From Nitrososphaerales archaeon (GTDB lineage Archaea > Thermoproteota > Nitrososphaeria > Nitrososphaerales > CADDZS01): a stretch of 64,000 nt of DNA. Of this stretch, positions 51,974 through 61,509 are shown piece after piece. Where the stretch lies: contig JASHNZ010000073.1 of NCBI GenBank assembly GCA_030041355.1, positions 1 through 64,000 on the forward strand, written 5' to 3'. The notes below the pieces were generated by a model. That model was not told where the DNA came from, ran no database searches, and was given only the letters and a program-made list of their open reading frames with translations. The stretch's first letter is position 1; every line of letters starts with the position of its first letter. The translations under genes and the position numbers were made by a program.

Positions 51974-52411
51974 TTGGCAGTACGTAGAGCAGATGTCATT
52001 TGGGAGAAAGACCTAGTACACGGAAGCGGAAAAGTAAAGGTTGCAAGCGGGGCATTGCCAGAGTTTCCAATTAGCTGGCCCGCAAGATCAGAAGATAATT
52101 CGAATGGAAAAACGAGCCCCGAAGAGCTTCTGGCAGCAGCTCAAGCATCCTGTTTTGCAATGGCACTATCAGCAGCTTTAGCCAGGAATAAAACTCCGCC
52201 AGAACGCCTAGATGTGAGCGCCCAATGCACTTTTGAAAAGGTCGGTGAGGGCTACAAGGTCACTACCATGGAAATTAATGCTCGGGGTAGAGTTCCAAAT
52301 CTCGATTTGCCAAAGTTCGAGGAACTTGCGAAGAACGCCGCAAGTACTTGCCCTATTAGTACGGCCCTCAAAGGCAATGTGCAAATTTCCGAAACAGCAG
52401 TTCTGCTATAG
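51974..52411 (+). CDS. OsmC-family peroxiredoxin-like protein
   Basis: A 145-residue protein with the OsmC pattern: TSPEELLAAAQASCFAMAL (first catalytic Cys at the start of the long helix) and KNAASTCPISTAL (second Cys). The GSGKVKV region matches the N-terminal strand pair. Dimeric OsmC proteins reduce organic hydroperoxides with a Cys pair in the cytoplasm. TTG 51974 is the start; candidate TATA elements (CTTTTTAAAC at 51895, CTCTTTATG at 51932) precede it. Confidence 0.9.
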   Translation: MAVRRADVIWEKDLVHGSGKVKVASGALPEFPISWPARSEDNSNGKTSPEELLAAAQASCFAMALSAALARNKTPPERLDVSAQCTFEKVGEGYKVTTMEINARGRVPNLDLPKFEELAKNAASTCPISTALKGNVQISETAVLL

Positions 52412-52431
52412 CAAGAAGATTCTGACTGGGA

Positions 52432-53898
52432 TTGAGCTCCACATCCAAGATTTTTGCTCCTTCAGCTAAGAGAAGGAGAACCAAAATAATCTGCACTTTA
52501 GGGCCGGTTTCGACGTCTTTCGAAATGGTATCACGCCTCGCCAGGGTAGGAATGAACTGCGCTAGGCTCAATTTTTCTCACGGCAGTCTAGAGGATCATC
52601 TAAAATCGATAAAGACGGTGAGAAGAGTCTCTGATGACTTGGGAAGATTCATCGCTGTCATGCAAGATCTTCCGGGCCCGAAGATTCGCGTCGGACAAAT
52701 TCCTAGCGGAAAAATGCTTCTAAAAAGAGGACAGATTGTCAGCCTCATACCGGATGGCGAAGCTCTCGAAAAGGATGCTATTCCAGTTCATCAACTGAAC
52801 CTTGCAAAGTACGTTCCCCTGGGCGCATTGGTCTTTCTTGCGGATGGGACTATCAGACTAGAAGCTATCGGAAAAACAAGCTCGCAGCTAAAATGTAGAT
52901 GCCTTAACAGTGGAACTTTACTTTCCGGAAAGGGAATCAACGTTCCAAAAATTCAAAAGAGCTTTCATAGTTTCACTGACTTGGACAAACAATATCTAAA
53001 GTTCGGTCTAGAAAATAGGGTCGATCTGGTCGCCATTTCTTTTGTTCGATCGGCACAAGACATGGAAAACGTCAGGAAATTTGTAAACTCGAATAGTTCA
53101 GATCCTCCGTGGATCATATCAAAAATTGAACGAAGAGAGGCAGTGGAAAATGCTTTCACCGTGATCAAGGCTTCTGATGCCGTTATGGTTGCAAGGGGTG
53201 ATCTGGGTGTGGAAAATCCTATGGAGCAGGTTCCTGTTATGCAAAAAATGATAATTTCAGAGTGCAACAGGGAAGCAAAGCCAGTGATTACAGCAACTCA
53301 AATGCTAGAGTCGATGGTTGGAAATCCTAGGCCTACTCGAGCCGAGACAACAGATGTTGCAAACGCGGTGTTTGATGGCACAGACGCTCTCATGCTTTCG
53401 GAAGAAACCGCGGTAGGTTCTTACCCGATCGAATGTGTCAAAGTGCTTGATCGGGTTGCGAGAGTGGCTGAAAAGTGGATTCAGTCAGAAAGCAGTACTG
53501 AATCGAACGGCGGCCGGCGAAAGGACAAGGGGTTGAGTCAAGCCACAAGCCAGCTTGCAAGTCAGACGGGATCCAAATTCATAGTGTGCTCTACCAAAAA
53601 CGGCACACTTGCAAAACAGATAGCAAGGGAGAGACCAATAGCTGAGATTATAGCGTTTACAAAAAGTAGATCAATTGCAAACAGATTGGAGATAGTAAGG
53701 GACCTCTTTCCGCTAGTTACCGCCGAAGAGACGAGTCCTGAGGCCTCTATGAAGGCTCTTGAAGCCTCCATCTCAAAGATAATACTCCGGAATCATATTG
53801 CGAATTCCGGGGACAAAATTGTATTCGCCCGCAATAACGTAGAGTATCAAGTCGATGGCAAGAAAAGCGAACTTTTGCTCTCCCTTGAAGTACAGTAG
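52432..53898 (+). CDS. pyk: Pyruvate kinase
   Basis: The 488-residue enzyme has the family motifs: KIICTLGPVSTSFEM, NCARLNFSHGSLEDH, PWIISKIERREAVENA, VMVARGDLGVENPMEQV and MLESMVGNPRPTRAETTDVA. The C-terminal allosteric domain is present (residues about 350-488). It converts PEP plus ADP to pyruvate plus ATP. TTG 52432 is the start. It follows osmC by 20 nt and may share its transcript. Confidence 0.95.
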   Translation: MSSTSKIFAPSAKRRRTKIICTLGPVSTSFEMVSRLARVGMNCARLNFSHGSLEDHLKSIKTVRRVSDDLGRFIAVMQDLPGPKIRVGQIPSGKMLLKRGQIVSLIPDGEALEKDAIPVHQLNLAKYVPLGALVFLADGTIRLEAIGKTSSQLKCRCLNSGTLLSGKGINVPKIQKSFHSFTDLDKQYLKFGLENRVDLVAISFVRSAQDMENVRKFVNSNSSDPPWIISKIERREAVENAFTVIKASDAVMVARGDLGVENPMEQVPVMQKMIISECNREAKPVITATQMLESMVGNPRPTRAETTDVANAVFDGTDALMLSEETAVGSYPIECVKVLDRVARVAEKWIQSESSTESNGGRRKDKGLSQATSQLASQTGSKFIVCSTKNGTLAKQIARERPIAEIIAFTKSRSIANRLEIVRDLFPLVTAEETSPEASMKALEASISKIILRNHIANSGDKIVFARNNVEYQVDGKKSELLLSLEVQ

Positions 53899-53993
53899 AC
53901 TCGCGTTGCGAATTAAAGGAGCTCGTACCTAAACACTGAATATTGAAATACGATTGCTCGGCAAAGCGAGGATATTCTAGGAATTAGATTGAA

Positions 53994-54551
53994 ATGCCCT
54001 ATGTCAAAGAAACTCACAGAAACAAATTAGATCCTCTGCTGCAGATAGTTTCCGATGAACTCGCTGCTTCTGCAACTTCTCTCGTGAAACCTCAGCAAAT
54101 CGGACAGATTTATTTCTCGACATTTCTCGATATTTCCAGATCTGTCAAGGATTTGGCGTCCGGTAATGAGTTCAGATCCGCTTCAAAGAGCTCGCAGGGA
54201 GTTGCCAAAGCAATTTTTGAAGCTAATGCTGAAGACGGTAGTTTTTGGGCAGGTGATCTAAACTATTCTCTGACAAGAATTATTCAGATAGTTCCAAAGA
54301 TACTTGTGGAAGAGAAGAAATGGGATAAGGAATTCAGATACTGGACGTACGCGGTTACAGCAGGAGCTCTTGAAAGAACTGCGCTCGCAATAACCCAAGA
54401 GCCCTCCATCACAAAAGAGCAGGACTGGTTGGATGTAGTTCTGGTAGGAGTGCTGCTCGACATCAAGGATGAATACAAGCGCAGGGTCAATGTGCCATAC
54501 GAGGAAGAACAACAGAAGATCAATGGCGACTGCTATGACGTAAAGATTTGA
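53994..54551 (+). CDS. Conserved hypothetical protein (DUF6899-like)
   Basis: The 185-residue, mostly helical protein contains features I associate with a small uncharacterised family seen in archaea and phages: MPYVKETHRNKLDPLLQIV at the start, GDLNYSLTRIIQIV in the middle, and DEYKRRVNVPYEEEQQKING with DCYDVK at the end. I am not certain of the DUF name. No catalytic motif is visible. It stands after pyruvate kinase on the same strand and is convergent with the amidohydrolase gene. Confidence 0.6.
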   Translation: MPYVKETHRNKLDPLLQIVSDELAASATSLVKPQQIGQIYFSTFLDISRSVKDLASGNEFRSASKSSQGVAKAIFEANAEDGSFWAGDLNYSLTRIIQIVPKILVEEKKWDKEFRYWTYAVTAGALERTALAITQEPSITKEQDWLDVVLVGVLLDIKDEYKRRVNVPYEEEQQKINGDCYDVKI

Positions 54552-54582
54552 GAACGCCTGCTTAGACGATATTCGTTTAGTG

Positions 54583-55950
54583 CTAGACTATGAATTTGTT
54601 GGCGGGGTACGGAAGCTTCTCCCAAATTTCTTCCGCCAGAACTTGCGCCTTTTGTATTGTTTCGTCTTCCGAAACCTGTGTAGTCTTCCCAGAGTCGACG
54701 ACGAGTTCGCCGTTGACGAAGACAGTTTCGACATCACCTGTACTTGCGTAATACACTGCATTTTGGATAGCATTGCGCAGAGGCGACATGTGTGCGCTCC
54801 TCGTGTTAACCACTACCAAATCTGCTTTCTTTCCAGGCTCGATAGAGCCGATCGAAGAATCCATGCCCAGAACTTTTGCGCTCCCCATTGTTGCAAATTC
54901 GAGGGCCTTCGGAGCAGTCAGAACTTCTCTGCCGGTGAGCGTTCTTGAGATCCCTATCGCCGATCGCATATTGTCCCATATATCCATCGAAAGCCAGTCC
55001 GTGCCTAGGCCACAGGGGACGGCCTGTTCGGCAAACCAGTCTAATTTGGATTTGACGCACATCTTTCCGTAAATGGTGGGACACTGGACCGCTCCAACTT
55101 TATTTGTTGAGAGCAATGCCAGTTCGCTATCTTTTGCATAGTTAAGATGGGCAGCCACTATCCTGTTGCTTAGGATGCCAAGATCGCCAAGATATTCGAC
55201 AGGTCCTTTGCCGTGAGTTTCTTCAACGTAAGCTACTTCTTTCGCTGTTTGCGCCAGATGCATATGGATCCCAACGCCTAATTTTTTAGCCAACTCATTT
55301 GATTTTAGTAAGAGATCCTCACTGCAAGTGTCTGTTGCATGAACCCCAATGCGACACGTAATTCGACCATCACCTCGTCCGGACCAATCACTTACGAGTT
55401 TCGCGCCTTTGTCCAGCGCTTTCATTCCAGAATCAATATTGTGCCGGTACTTTCCGTCCTTTAGCTTGCCCATATCGACATCAAGAACTGTCTCTGCGAC
55501 AATTCCTCTTATTCCTGACGCCACGAATGCCCTTGCCACTTGGTCGGAGTGATAATAGTGGTCATTTATGCAAGTGATGCCGTTTCTCAGAGCTTCCACC
55601 GCTCCTAGCAAACTGAATGCCCTAATGCTATCTCGTGTCAGAAATTTTTCTAATGGCAAAGCATAGCCGTAAAAGTGGTTTGGAATATCTTCCAGAAGGC
55701 CTCTCAAAAATGACCCAGCTACGTGCGCATGTGCATTAACGAAGCCCGGAAGAACTATCTTGCGCTGCCCGTCTATGGTCAAGTCAAATGAAGTATAGTC
55801 CATCGCTATGTTGGAAGTAGGGCCAACGGCAACGATCTTGTCTCCCTCAATTACTACTGCGCCATTACGGAGCACCTGGCTCCAGCCGGCACAGTCTTTG
55901 TCAACTAGAACTACATCGGCGTTCTTGATCACCGTGGTACGCTCGGTCAC
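54583..55950 (-). CDS. Cytosine-deaminase/TrzA-type amidohydrolase
   Basis: The 455-residue enzyme has the amidohydrolase metal motifs: GFVNAHAHVAGSFLRGL, ITCINDHYYHSDQ, GVHATDTCSEDLL, GIHMHLAQTAKEVAY and CGLGTDWLSMD, with the fixed C-terminal IEPGKKADLVVVN. This is the subtype III group of SAH/adenosine deaminases, guanine deaminase, SsnA and TrzA/AtzA chlorohydrolases. It would deaminate or dechlorinate an aromatic N-heterocycle. With the nucleoside phosphorylase next door, a nucleobase or nucleoside substrate is the best guess. ATG 55950 is the start. Confidence 0.88.
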   Translation of the reverse strand: MTERTTVIKNADVVLVDKDCAGWSQVLRNGAVVIEGDKIVAVGPTSNIAMDYTSFDLTIDGQRKIVLPGFVNAHAHVAGSFLRGLLEDIPNHFYGYALPLEKFLTRDSIRAFSLLGAVEALRNGITCINDHYYHSDQVARAFVASGIRGIVAETVLDVDMGKLKDGKYRHNIDSGMKALDKGAKLVSDWSGRGDGRITCRIGVHATDTCSEDLLLKSNELAKKLGVGIHMHLAQTAKEVAYVEETHGKGPVEYLGDLGILSNRIVAAHLNYAKDSELALLSTNKVGAVQCPTIYGKMCVKSKLDWFAEQAVPCGLGTDWLSMDIWDNMRSAIGISRTLTGREVLTAPKALEFATMGSAKVLGMDSSIGSIEPGKKADLVVVNTRSAHMSPLRNAIQNAVYYASTGDVETVFVNGELVVDSGKTTQVSEDETIQKAQVLAEEIWEKLPYPANKFIV

Positions 55951-56199
55951 TTCGGTAACATACCTCTGTCAGAAATCCCCAACGATGACTGCGTTGCGTC
56001 GGTCTTGTGCCTGCGATGTCGCAAACGGCTCGCGGGAACGGTCTCCATCACTACTTTCTTACACGACGTCTATTCATACTAGTCTTTATTGGTTGTCAGG
56101 CCTTAAACAGCCAAGCAGAGAATCTTGACTTTCCGTTAGAGCATGTACCGTTCTCCTTTGCCAAAGGGTAAAATATGAAAGGGCTTCGAACCTGCAAAT

Positions 56200-57048
56200 A
56201 TGAAAGCGGGCAAGCAATACCACATTGGAATTTCGCCCGGGGAGATCTCAAGATACGTACTTCTTCCAGGCGATCCCGGAAGGGTAAGCTTCATAGCTTC
56301 TTTTTGGGAAAAAGCTGAGAAAGTAGGGGAGAATAGGCAGTACGTTAGCTACACAGGTAAAATTGATGGAACCCCAATATCCTGCTGCTCGACAGGCATT
56401 GGAGGGCCTGGCGTAGCTATAGCGGTTGAGGAACTTGCCAGGTGTGGTGCAGACACATTCATCCGGGTCGGCACTGCCGGGGCCTTGCAAGACTACGTTC
56501 AAAACGGAGACGTCGCAATCTCTGATAGTGCCGTGAGACTTGAAGGCACTTCCCAGACATATGTCAGGACGGAATATCCGGCTGTTGCGAGTTACGATGT
56601 CACGCTGGCTTTAATCGAAGCCGCTGCAAGAAGGAAGTATCGTTATGTGGTGGGGGTGACGCGAACAGGAGATGCATTTTACAGCCAGAGAACCCCGTCA
56701 AATAGTTTCAATAGTTACTGGCAATCCGAGATGGAAGGCATCATAGATGACTTGATTCGATCCAATGTCGTGAGCGCCGAGATGGAGGCCTCTGTGCTTT
56801 TCACCATGGCGAGACTTTTCAAGCTCAGATCCGGATGCGTTTGTGCAATTATTGACAACATTGCGGAGGTTAGAAAGAAGGGGATAAAGTTTAATCCGAC
56901 GGAGGATTTCAAGCACAAGTCAGAGTATATTGAAAGAGCCTGCCAAACCGCAAACGATGCTGTAAGACTGCTTGCACGCTGGGATAAGGATTTAGCAAAA
57001 ACAAAATCGCGTTACTGGCATCCCAGTCTAAGTTATACTGCAACATAG
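56200..57048 (+). CDS. Nucleoside phosphorylase (uridine phosphorylase-like)
   Basis: The 282-residue product has the NP-I motifs: LLPGDPGRVSFIA at the phosphate loop, CCSTGIGGPGVAIAVEEL, the base-binding FIRVGTAGALQDYV, and VSAEMEASVLFTMARLF near the C-terminus. It would cleave a nucleoside with phosphate, releasing the base and ribose-1-phosphate. The RVGTAGA form and the EMEA motif favour uridine-type over purine-type members. It is divergent from the cytosine-deaminase-like gene, so the pair suggests nucleoside salvage or use. Confidence 0.88.
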   Translation: MKAGKQYHIGISPGEISRYVLLPGDPGRVSFIASFWEKAEKVGENRQYVSYTGKIDGTPISCCSTGIGGPGVAIAVEELARCGADTFIRVGTAGALQDYVQNGDVAISDSAVRLEGTSQTYVRTEYPAVASYDVTLALIEAAARRKYRYVVGVTRTGDAFYSQRTPSNSFNSYWQSEMEGIIDDLIRSNVVSAEMEASVLFTMARLFKLRSGCVCAIIDNIAEVRKKGIKFNPTEDFKHKSEYIERACQTANDAVRLLARWDKDLAKTKSRYWHPSLSYTAT

Positions 57049-57106
57049 GACGTAAAATTATTTCACCCTAATGTCCCGGAAATAGCTTCTAACGCGGCTG
57101 AATAAT

Positions 57107-58099
57107 ATGAAAGCTCTAGTCGTGTATAAGCGCAAGCTCCAGCTACGGCAGGTCAAAGAACCCGTCGCAAGAAAAGGGGAAACAATAATCCAGGTTAAGA
57201 AAGCTGGGATCTGCGGAACCGATTTGGCAATTGTGTCCGGAGACTATAAACTATCAAAGCCCGTAGTGCTGGGGCATGAAATATTTGGCGCCACAACTCA
57301 AGAATTCAAGCGGATACCAGAAGGATGTAGAGTAACAACGGAGATCAACGTAAGCTGCGGATCCTGTGCGCTTTGCAAAGCAGGCCTAAGAAGTCATTGT
57401 CGGAATATCGAGACAATAGGAATTACTCGGAACGGTGGGTTTGAAGAATTTGTATCTGTGCCTGTTGGAAATTTGCGTGTCATTCCGCGATCTGTTTCCG
57501 ACGAAGCGGTAGTCTTTATCGAACCGTTAGCGGCAGCGATCCAACTAACAAAGATGGCACAAATTCACGAAAACTCCACATGTGCTGTCGTTGGAATTGG
57601 AAGATTAGGTCTCCTGATTCTGCAAGTCCTCAAACTGAGTAATCCTAAGAGTTTAGTTGCGATCACGCATCATTCCGGAAAAGACGAGAGATCGGATCTA
57701 GCAAGATCCTTTGGGGCAGATGAAGTCTATTCTTCCTCCGAGGCCCGAACATCTATTGTTGACTTCGCGCAAGGTATTGGTTTTGATCATGTTGTCGAAG
57801 CAACTGGCAGTCCAGACGGTATTGACAGTGCTCTAGCACTTGTTAGAGCACGTGGGACCATTCATGTGAAAAGTACTCATGGCTTACCGGTTAGTTTGGA
57901 TTTGACCAAGATCGCTGTAAAGGAGCTTAGAGTTCAGGGTTCTCGCTGCGGTCCATTTGATGAGGCAATAAGGCTAATACAGGAAAAGAAAGTTTCCACA
58001 GAGAAGTTAATCTCAAGACGATTTCCGCTCGTTGATTATGAGGAGGCGTTTCGCAAAGCTGCAGCTCCTCAAATGATAAAAGTAATTTTTGAGTTCTGA
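57107..58099 (+). CDS. Zinc-dependent medium-chain dehydrogenase
   Basis: The 330-residue MDR protein has the catalytic zinc site (AGICGTDLAIVSG and VLGHEIFG), the four-Cys structural zinc cluster CGSCALCKAGLRSHC and the Rossmann motif VVGIGRLGLLILQ. It resembles threonine, sorbitol or glucose dehydrogenases. It would oxidise an alcohol or sugar with NAD(P). It follows the nucleoside phosphorylase on the same strand, 58 nt away, so a role in pentose or amino-alcohol use is possible. Substrate unproven. Confidence 0.88.
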   Translation: MKALVVYKRKLQLRQVKEPVARKGETIIQVKKAGICGTDLAIVSGDYKLSKPVVLGHEIFGATTQEFKRIPEGCRVTTEINVSCGSCALCKAGLRSHCRNIETIGITRNGGFEEFVSVPVGNLRVIPRSVSDEAVVFIEPLAAAIQLTKMAQIHENSTCAVVGIGRLGLLILQVLKLSNPKSLVAITHHSGKDERSDLARSFGADEVYSSSEARTSIVDFAQGIGFDHVVEATGSPDGIDSALALVRARGTIHVKSTHGLPVSLDLTKIAVKELRVQGSRCGPFDEAIRLIQEKKVSTEKLISRRFPLVDYEEAFRKAAAPQMIKVIFEF

Positions 58100-58248
58100 G
58101 TTCAAAGAGAGGCTTTGGCGCAACTGCCTTACTAAGTTCCAAAAATTTTAGCTTTGGCCAAGCATTCGTAAAAAAGGGAACTGAAGTGTCCTAAGGCCAA
58201 GCGTATTTACTCTAGCTTAAATAATAGCCAGACACTGGCTCAAGGCCA

Positions 58249-59856
58249 ATGGCTAATCAGCAAACTGTTTTCTCGAGGAATGCAACGGGCCTCGTGAAAT
58301 CGATCAGCCCCACAACAATGCTTCTTGCGAACTTGGGCGAAATCGGTTTTGGGACCGGAATTCTCACCCTTAATTTATACAATGGTTCTGTTTTCGTCCT
58401 CCATAACGGCTATCCCGGAGGAAACGCAGTCTACACCGCTCTAATTTTCACTGCGATCGCGCTTTTCCTCGGCTTCATCTATTTCCATGTTATTCGCAAC
58501 GTTGGAAGAACAGGAGGAGATTATGTCTGGATTAGCCGGAATTTGGGCCCTATTCCAGCGGGACTTTTGACACTCGGGTTTGTGTTTACAGGTATTCCAT
58601 TCATAGCTATCAGCCTCAATTGGCTCTGGTCGTTATCGCTTGGGCCTTCTCTTGCCGCGATCGGAGCTGTCGCCCCAAAAAGCGAGCCGTCTTTGGTCTC
58701 CTTTGTTTCTACCTTGGGTCTTAATCTCACTTCTTCTACCCATATTGATATTCTGATAATTTCTCTCGTACTGCTCGCGGCAGTGATGGCTGTCAACATG
58801 CTATCCCCCAAGAACGGTTATCTCATGCTCGCAGGGTTTGTAGTGATAGCGTTCGTTGGAACTCTGATGATGGCAGGAGTCTACATCGGCTTGGGTTCCT
58901 CGGGAATGCAAAGCGCAGTTTCCAACTTTCTCGTAAATAATGGAGCCAACGCCACAAACGGTCAGACCTACAGTGCCCTTTCTTCCACCGGAGCCTCTTC
59001 GTATCCCTTTAGCCTTATGGGAACGATACTTCTTCTCCCTGCCGCAGCCTATGCGATACCATGGGTTAACAATGCTGCTGCGTTCTCTGGTGAGCTGAAG
59101 AACCTCAAGAGGTCATCGTGGATCTCCACTTTCGTGCCAATTCTGCTCAGCGGGGGTCTGATTGCCCTCTTCATTGAATTGTATTACTCGACGCTCGGAT
59201 TCAGTTTTGTCCAAGCCTCTTCCGTATTGCCTTCAGGTTTAGCTAACACATATGTTTATCCCAATATGTTGACCATGGCAACTATTGTCATGAAAAGTAA
59301 CGTGCCTTTTATGTGGATAATGAATATCACTTTCGCATTCTGGTACTTAGCCTCGCTACAACAAACTATTCTTGCGATATCACGTTACGCATTTGGAATG
59401 AGTTTTGACAAATTAATTCCTGTTCAACTATCAAAAGTACATGACAGGTTCCATTCCCCGATCACGGCTCTCGCAGTCACTTTTGTTGTGGCCGTGCCAA
59501 TGATCGTGATTGCATCCTATCTGACTTGGTTCTCAATTTTCTCAACGGGAGCATTGGGGATGGTATTCTTCGCCTTCATGGGCGTGACTGCAGTTTTGTA
59601 TGGTGCTAAGAAGAGAAAGTCGTTGAAAGGCTCTGCAACTGCTCTGATGGCGTCAGGAGTGATTGTTGCGGGATTCTTTCTCTACGTTGCTTACCTCTAC
59701 CTAACTGACACCGTATACCTTGTGAATAACATTAATTGGGCAATCATCATTCCACTCTGGGTTTTGGGAGCATTGCTTTATCCCATCTCCAGAGCCTATT
59801 ATAGCAGAAAGGGCCTCGATCTCAGCCTCGTCTTCAAAGAACTGCCTCCAGAGTAG
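58249..59856 (+). CDS. APC-superfamily amino acid/nucleobase permease
   Basis: A 535-residue protein with about 12 helices. It has RNATGLVKSISPTTMLLA at the N-terminus, RTGGDYVWISRNLGPIPAGL at helix 2-3 and the helix-6/7 region NAAAFSGELKNLKRSSW. The C-terminus (SRKGLDLSLVFKELPPE) is closely related to that of the permease at 29030. A TATA-like GCTTAAATAAT at 58214-58224 precedes ATG 58249 by about 30 nt. It probably imports a nitrogenous organic compound; the neighbouring nucleoside enzymes make a base or nucleoside possible. Confidence 0.85.
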   Translation: MANQQTVFSRNATGLVKSISPTTMLLANLGEIGFGTGILTLNLYNGSVFVLHNGYPGGNAVYTALIFTAIALFLGFIYFHVIRNVGRTGGDYVWISRNLGPIPAGLLTLGFVFTGIPFIAISLNWLWSLSLGPSLAAIGAVAPKSEPSLVSFVSTLGLNLTSSTHIDILIISLVLLAAVMAVNMLSPKNGYLMLAGFVVIAFVGTLMMAGVYIGLGSSGMQSAVSNFLVNNGANATNGQTYSALSSTGASSYPFSLMGTILLLPAAAYAIPWVNNAAAFSGELKNLKRSSWISTFVPILLSGGLIALFIELYYSTLGFSFVQASSVLPSGLANTYVYPNMLTMATIVMKSNVPFMWIMNITFAFWYLASLQQTILAISRYAFGMSFDKLIPVQLSKVHDRFHSPITALAVTFVVAVPMIVIASYLTWFSIFSTGALGMVFFAFMGVTAVLYGAKKRKSLKGSATALMASGVIVAGFFLYVAYLYLTDTVYLVNNINWAIIIPLWVLGALLYPISRAYYSRKGLDLSLVFKELPPE

Positions 59857-59949
59857 GTACTCTAACGAGGGCTCGATCAGCTCTCTGATCCCCGGCTTTA
59901 ACTTGCTTTTAGACTTCTGGGTAAGAGGGATCGGCGAGCGAGACCGGAA

Positions 59950-60081
59950 ATGAAAGATGACAAGAAGAAACATGACTGTGTGAATCCAGAACATGCAAGG
60001 CTTCATTCAAAAGCTATGGATGATGGCACTCTATACTGCTTAACTTGCAAATCCCCAATTTCAACAAAAACTGTATCGTGA
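59950..60081 (+). CDS. Possible 43-residue zinc-binding protein
   Basis: ATG 59950 to TGA 60079-60081. The product (MKDDKKKHDCVNPEHAR...) has Cys10, His15 and a CLTC pair (YCLTCKSP), a plausible zinc knuckle. Thaumarchaea carry many such tiny zinc proteins. It lies between the permease gene and the convergent HD-domain gene. Too short for certainty. Confidence 0.45.
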   Translation: MKDDKKKHDCVNPEHARLHSKAMDDGTLYCLTCKSPISTKTVS

Positions 60082-60112
60082 TTCTTGTTCCTTCGAAAGC
60101 TTACGTCTTCTT

Positions 60113-61495
60113 TCACATGGATACTTTGAGCTCGTAACCTTCTCTTCCCAAGACCTTGCGTACTGCTTCCTCAACTTTGTGCCTCTTGTTTTCAGGCGTG
60201 TAGACCCTCATAATATCCATGAATCCCGCTATCGTGCTTACCAAAGGCAAGTCTTCAACGCTCCAATTGAAAGATTCCTTTGCTTTCCCCTTTGTCTGGA
60301 CTACGGTTACGCCTTGAAATGCTTCTCTACCAGAGGGAATGGGTACGGAAGGGGTAACTGGGACATCAACGTATATGTCATCTTCATCTACTGACGCGCT
60401 TTCAGCAATATCTTGCGCCAGTTGAGCTCTAAAACTCTTCTGAGTGAAAATCGAATTCAGAAACTTGTCCTTTCTTTGGAACGTTTGCTCGAACACACAC
60501 TTGAGCAATTTCCGCCTGAAATAATCATCAGCTAAGAGTTTTGCCTTTCTGAGTTCTGGATCTGATCCCGTTTTCATCGTTCTAATTCTATGCAAGGTCA
60601 CCTCGTCCGTCATGGTGAGATACCTGTTCAGGGTCAGATCAGTAAGATGAAGCTCCTTGTCGGCCAAAAGCATCGACTTGATCAGCATGAGCTCGGCCGC
60701 TCTAACTGTTCTGTGAAAGTAAACTGCCCTAAACATTTCATAACGAGCGATCATCAGAGCTTCAAACGCAAAAAGGGCTGCTTGCCTTATTGCAAGTTTA
60801 TTTTGTACGACCTCAAAGGAGTTGATTATTCGCATTACGTCCACCTTGCCATATTCGACCCCAGTGAAATAAGAATCCCGAAGAAGGTAATCCATTATGT
60901 CAACGGATAGACCTCCGCCTATGACATCATTCAGATATCTTGCTCTTTCCTTGGATTTCGCAATGGCGAGTTCGGAAAGCTCTTTCTTCGGCATTCCGAA
61001 ACGATCCAAAATGTCTCCGATCTCCGACTTCAATATAATGTTCCGAGTCATGTCTTCATGCGTGAATTGCGTACGTTCGGCCATGACTTCTTCAAACATG
61101 TGGCTGAAAGGTCCATGGCCAACATCGTGTAGCAGGGCGGCCAATCTCAAGAGGCAAGTCTTCTCTTGGCTGAAGGAGATCTCCTCTCTTGACTCCAGTA
61201 CTGCTCCAACCTTTCCCGCGAGATACATTGCGCCGATGACGTGTTCGAACCTTGAATGTTGTCCTCCAGGGTAGGCCAGGTGGCAACCAGCAAGCTGTCT
61301 AATTCTGCGCAGACGCTGGACAGTCTCTGTGTCGATAATTTTTTGTTCTAACTCTGTGGCAAAAATGTAACCGTGTACGGGATCCCGAATCTCTGCGGAC
61401 TCAGCCTGAATGTTCTTAGTGAGCCTTCTGCTATCACGCGGTGCCAACTTCCTTTGATCGCCTAATTTCAAAATTCTTTCGTAAGTACCTTTCAT
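60113..61495 (-). CDS. HD-domain phosphohydrolase
   Basis: The 460-residue protein has the HD metal motifs: HSRFEHVIGAMYLAGKVG (first His), LAALLHDVGHGPFSHMFEEV (HD pair with following His) and later Asp in DVIGGGLSVDIMDYLLRD. The sequence opening REPVHGYI-like (DPVHGYIFATELEQ) is typical of the dGTPase-like/SAMHD1-related group found in archaea. It would hydrolyse a nucleotide phosphate, possibly a dNTP. ATG 61495 is the start. It is downstream of the DUF35 gene on the same strand. Confidence 0.88.
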   Translation of the reverse strand: MKGTYERILKLGDQRKLAPRDSRRLTKNIQAESAEIRDPVHGYIFATELEQKIIDTETVQRLRRIRQLAGCHLAYPGGQHSRFEHVIGAMYLAGKVGAVLESREEISFSQEKTCLLRLAALLHDVGHGPFSHMFEEVMAERTQFTHEDMTRNIILKSEIGDILDRFGMPKKELSELAIAKSKERARYLNDVIGGGLSVDIMDYLLRDSYFTGVEYGKVDVMRIINSFEVVQNKLAIRQAALFAFEALMIARYEMFRAVYFHRTVRAAELMLIKSMLLADKELHLTDLTLNRYLTMTDEVTLHRIRTMKTGSDPELRKAKLLADDYFRRKLLKCVFEQTFQRKDKFLNSIFTQKSFRAQLAQDIAESASVDEDDIYVDVPVTPSVPIPSGREAFQGVTVVQTKGKAKESFNWSVEDLPLVSTIAGFMDIMRVYTPENKRHKVEEAVRKVLGREGYELKVSM

Positions 61496-61509
61496 CCTAT
61501 AGAAAAAGG

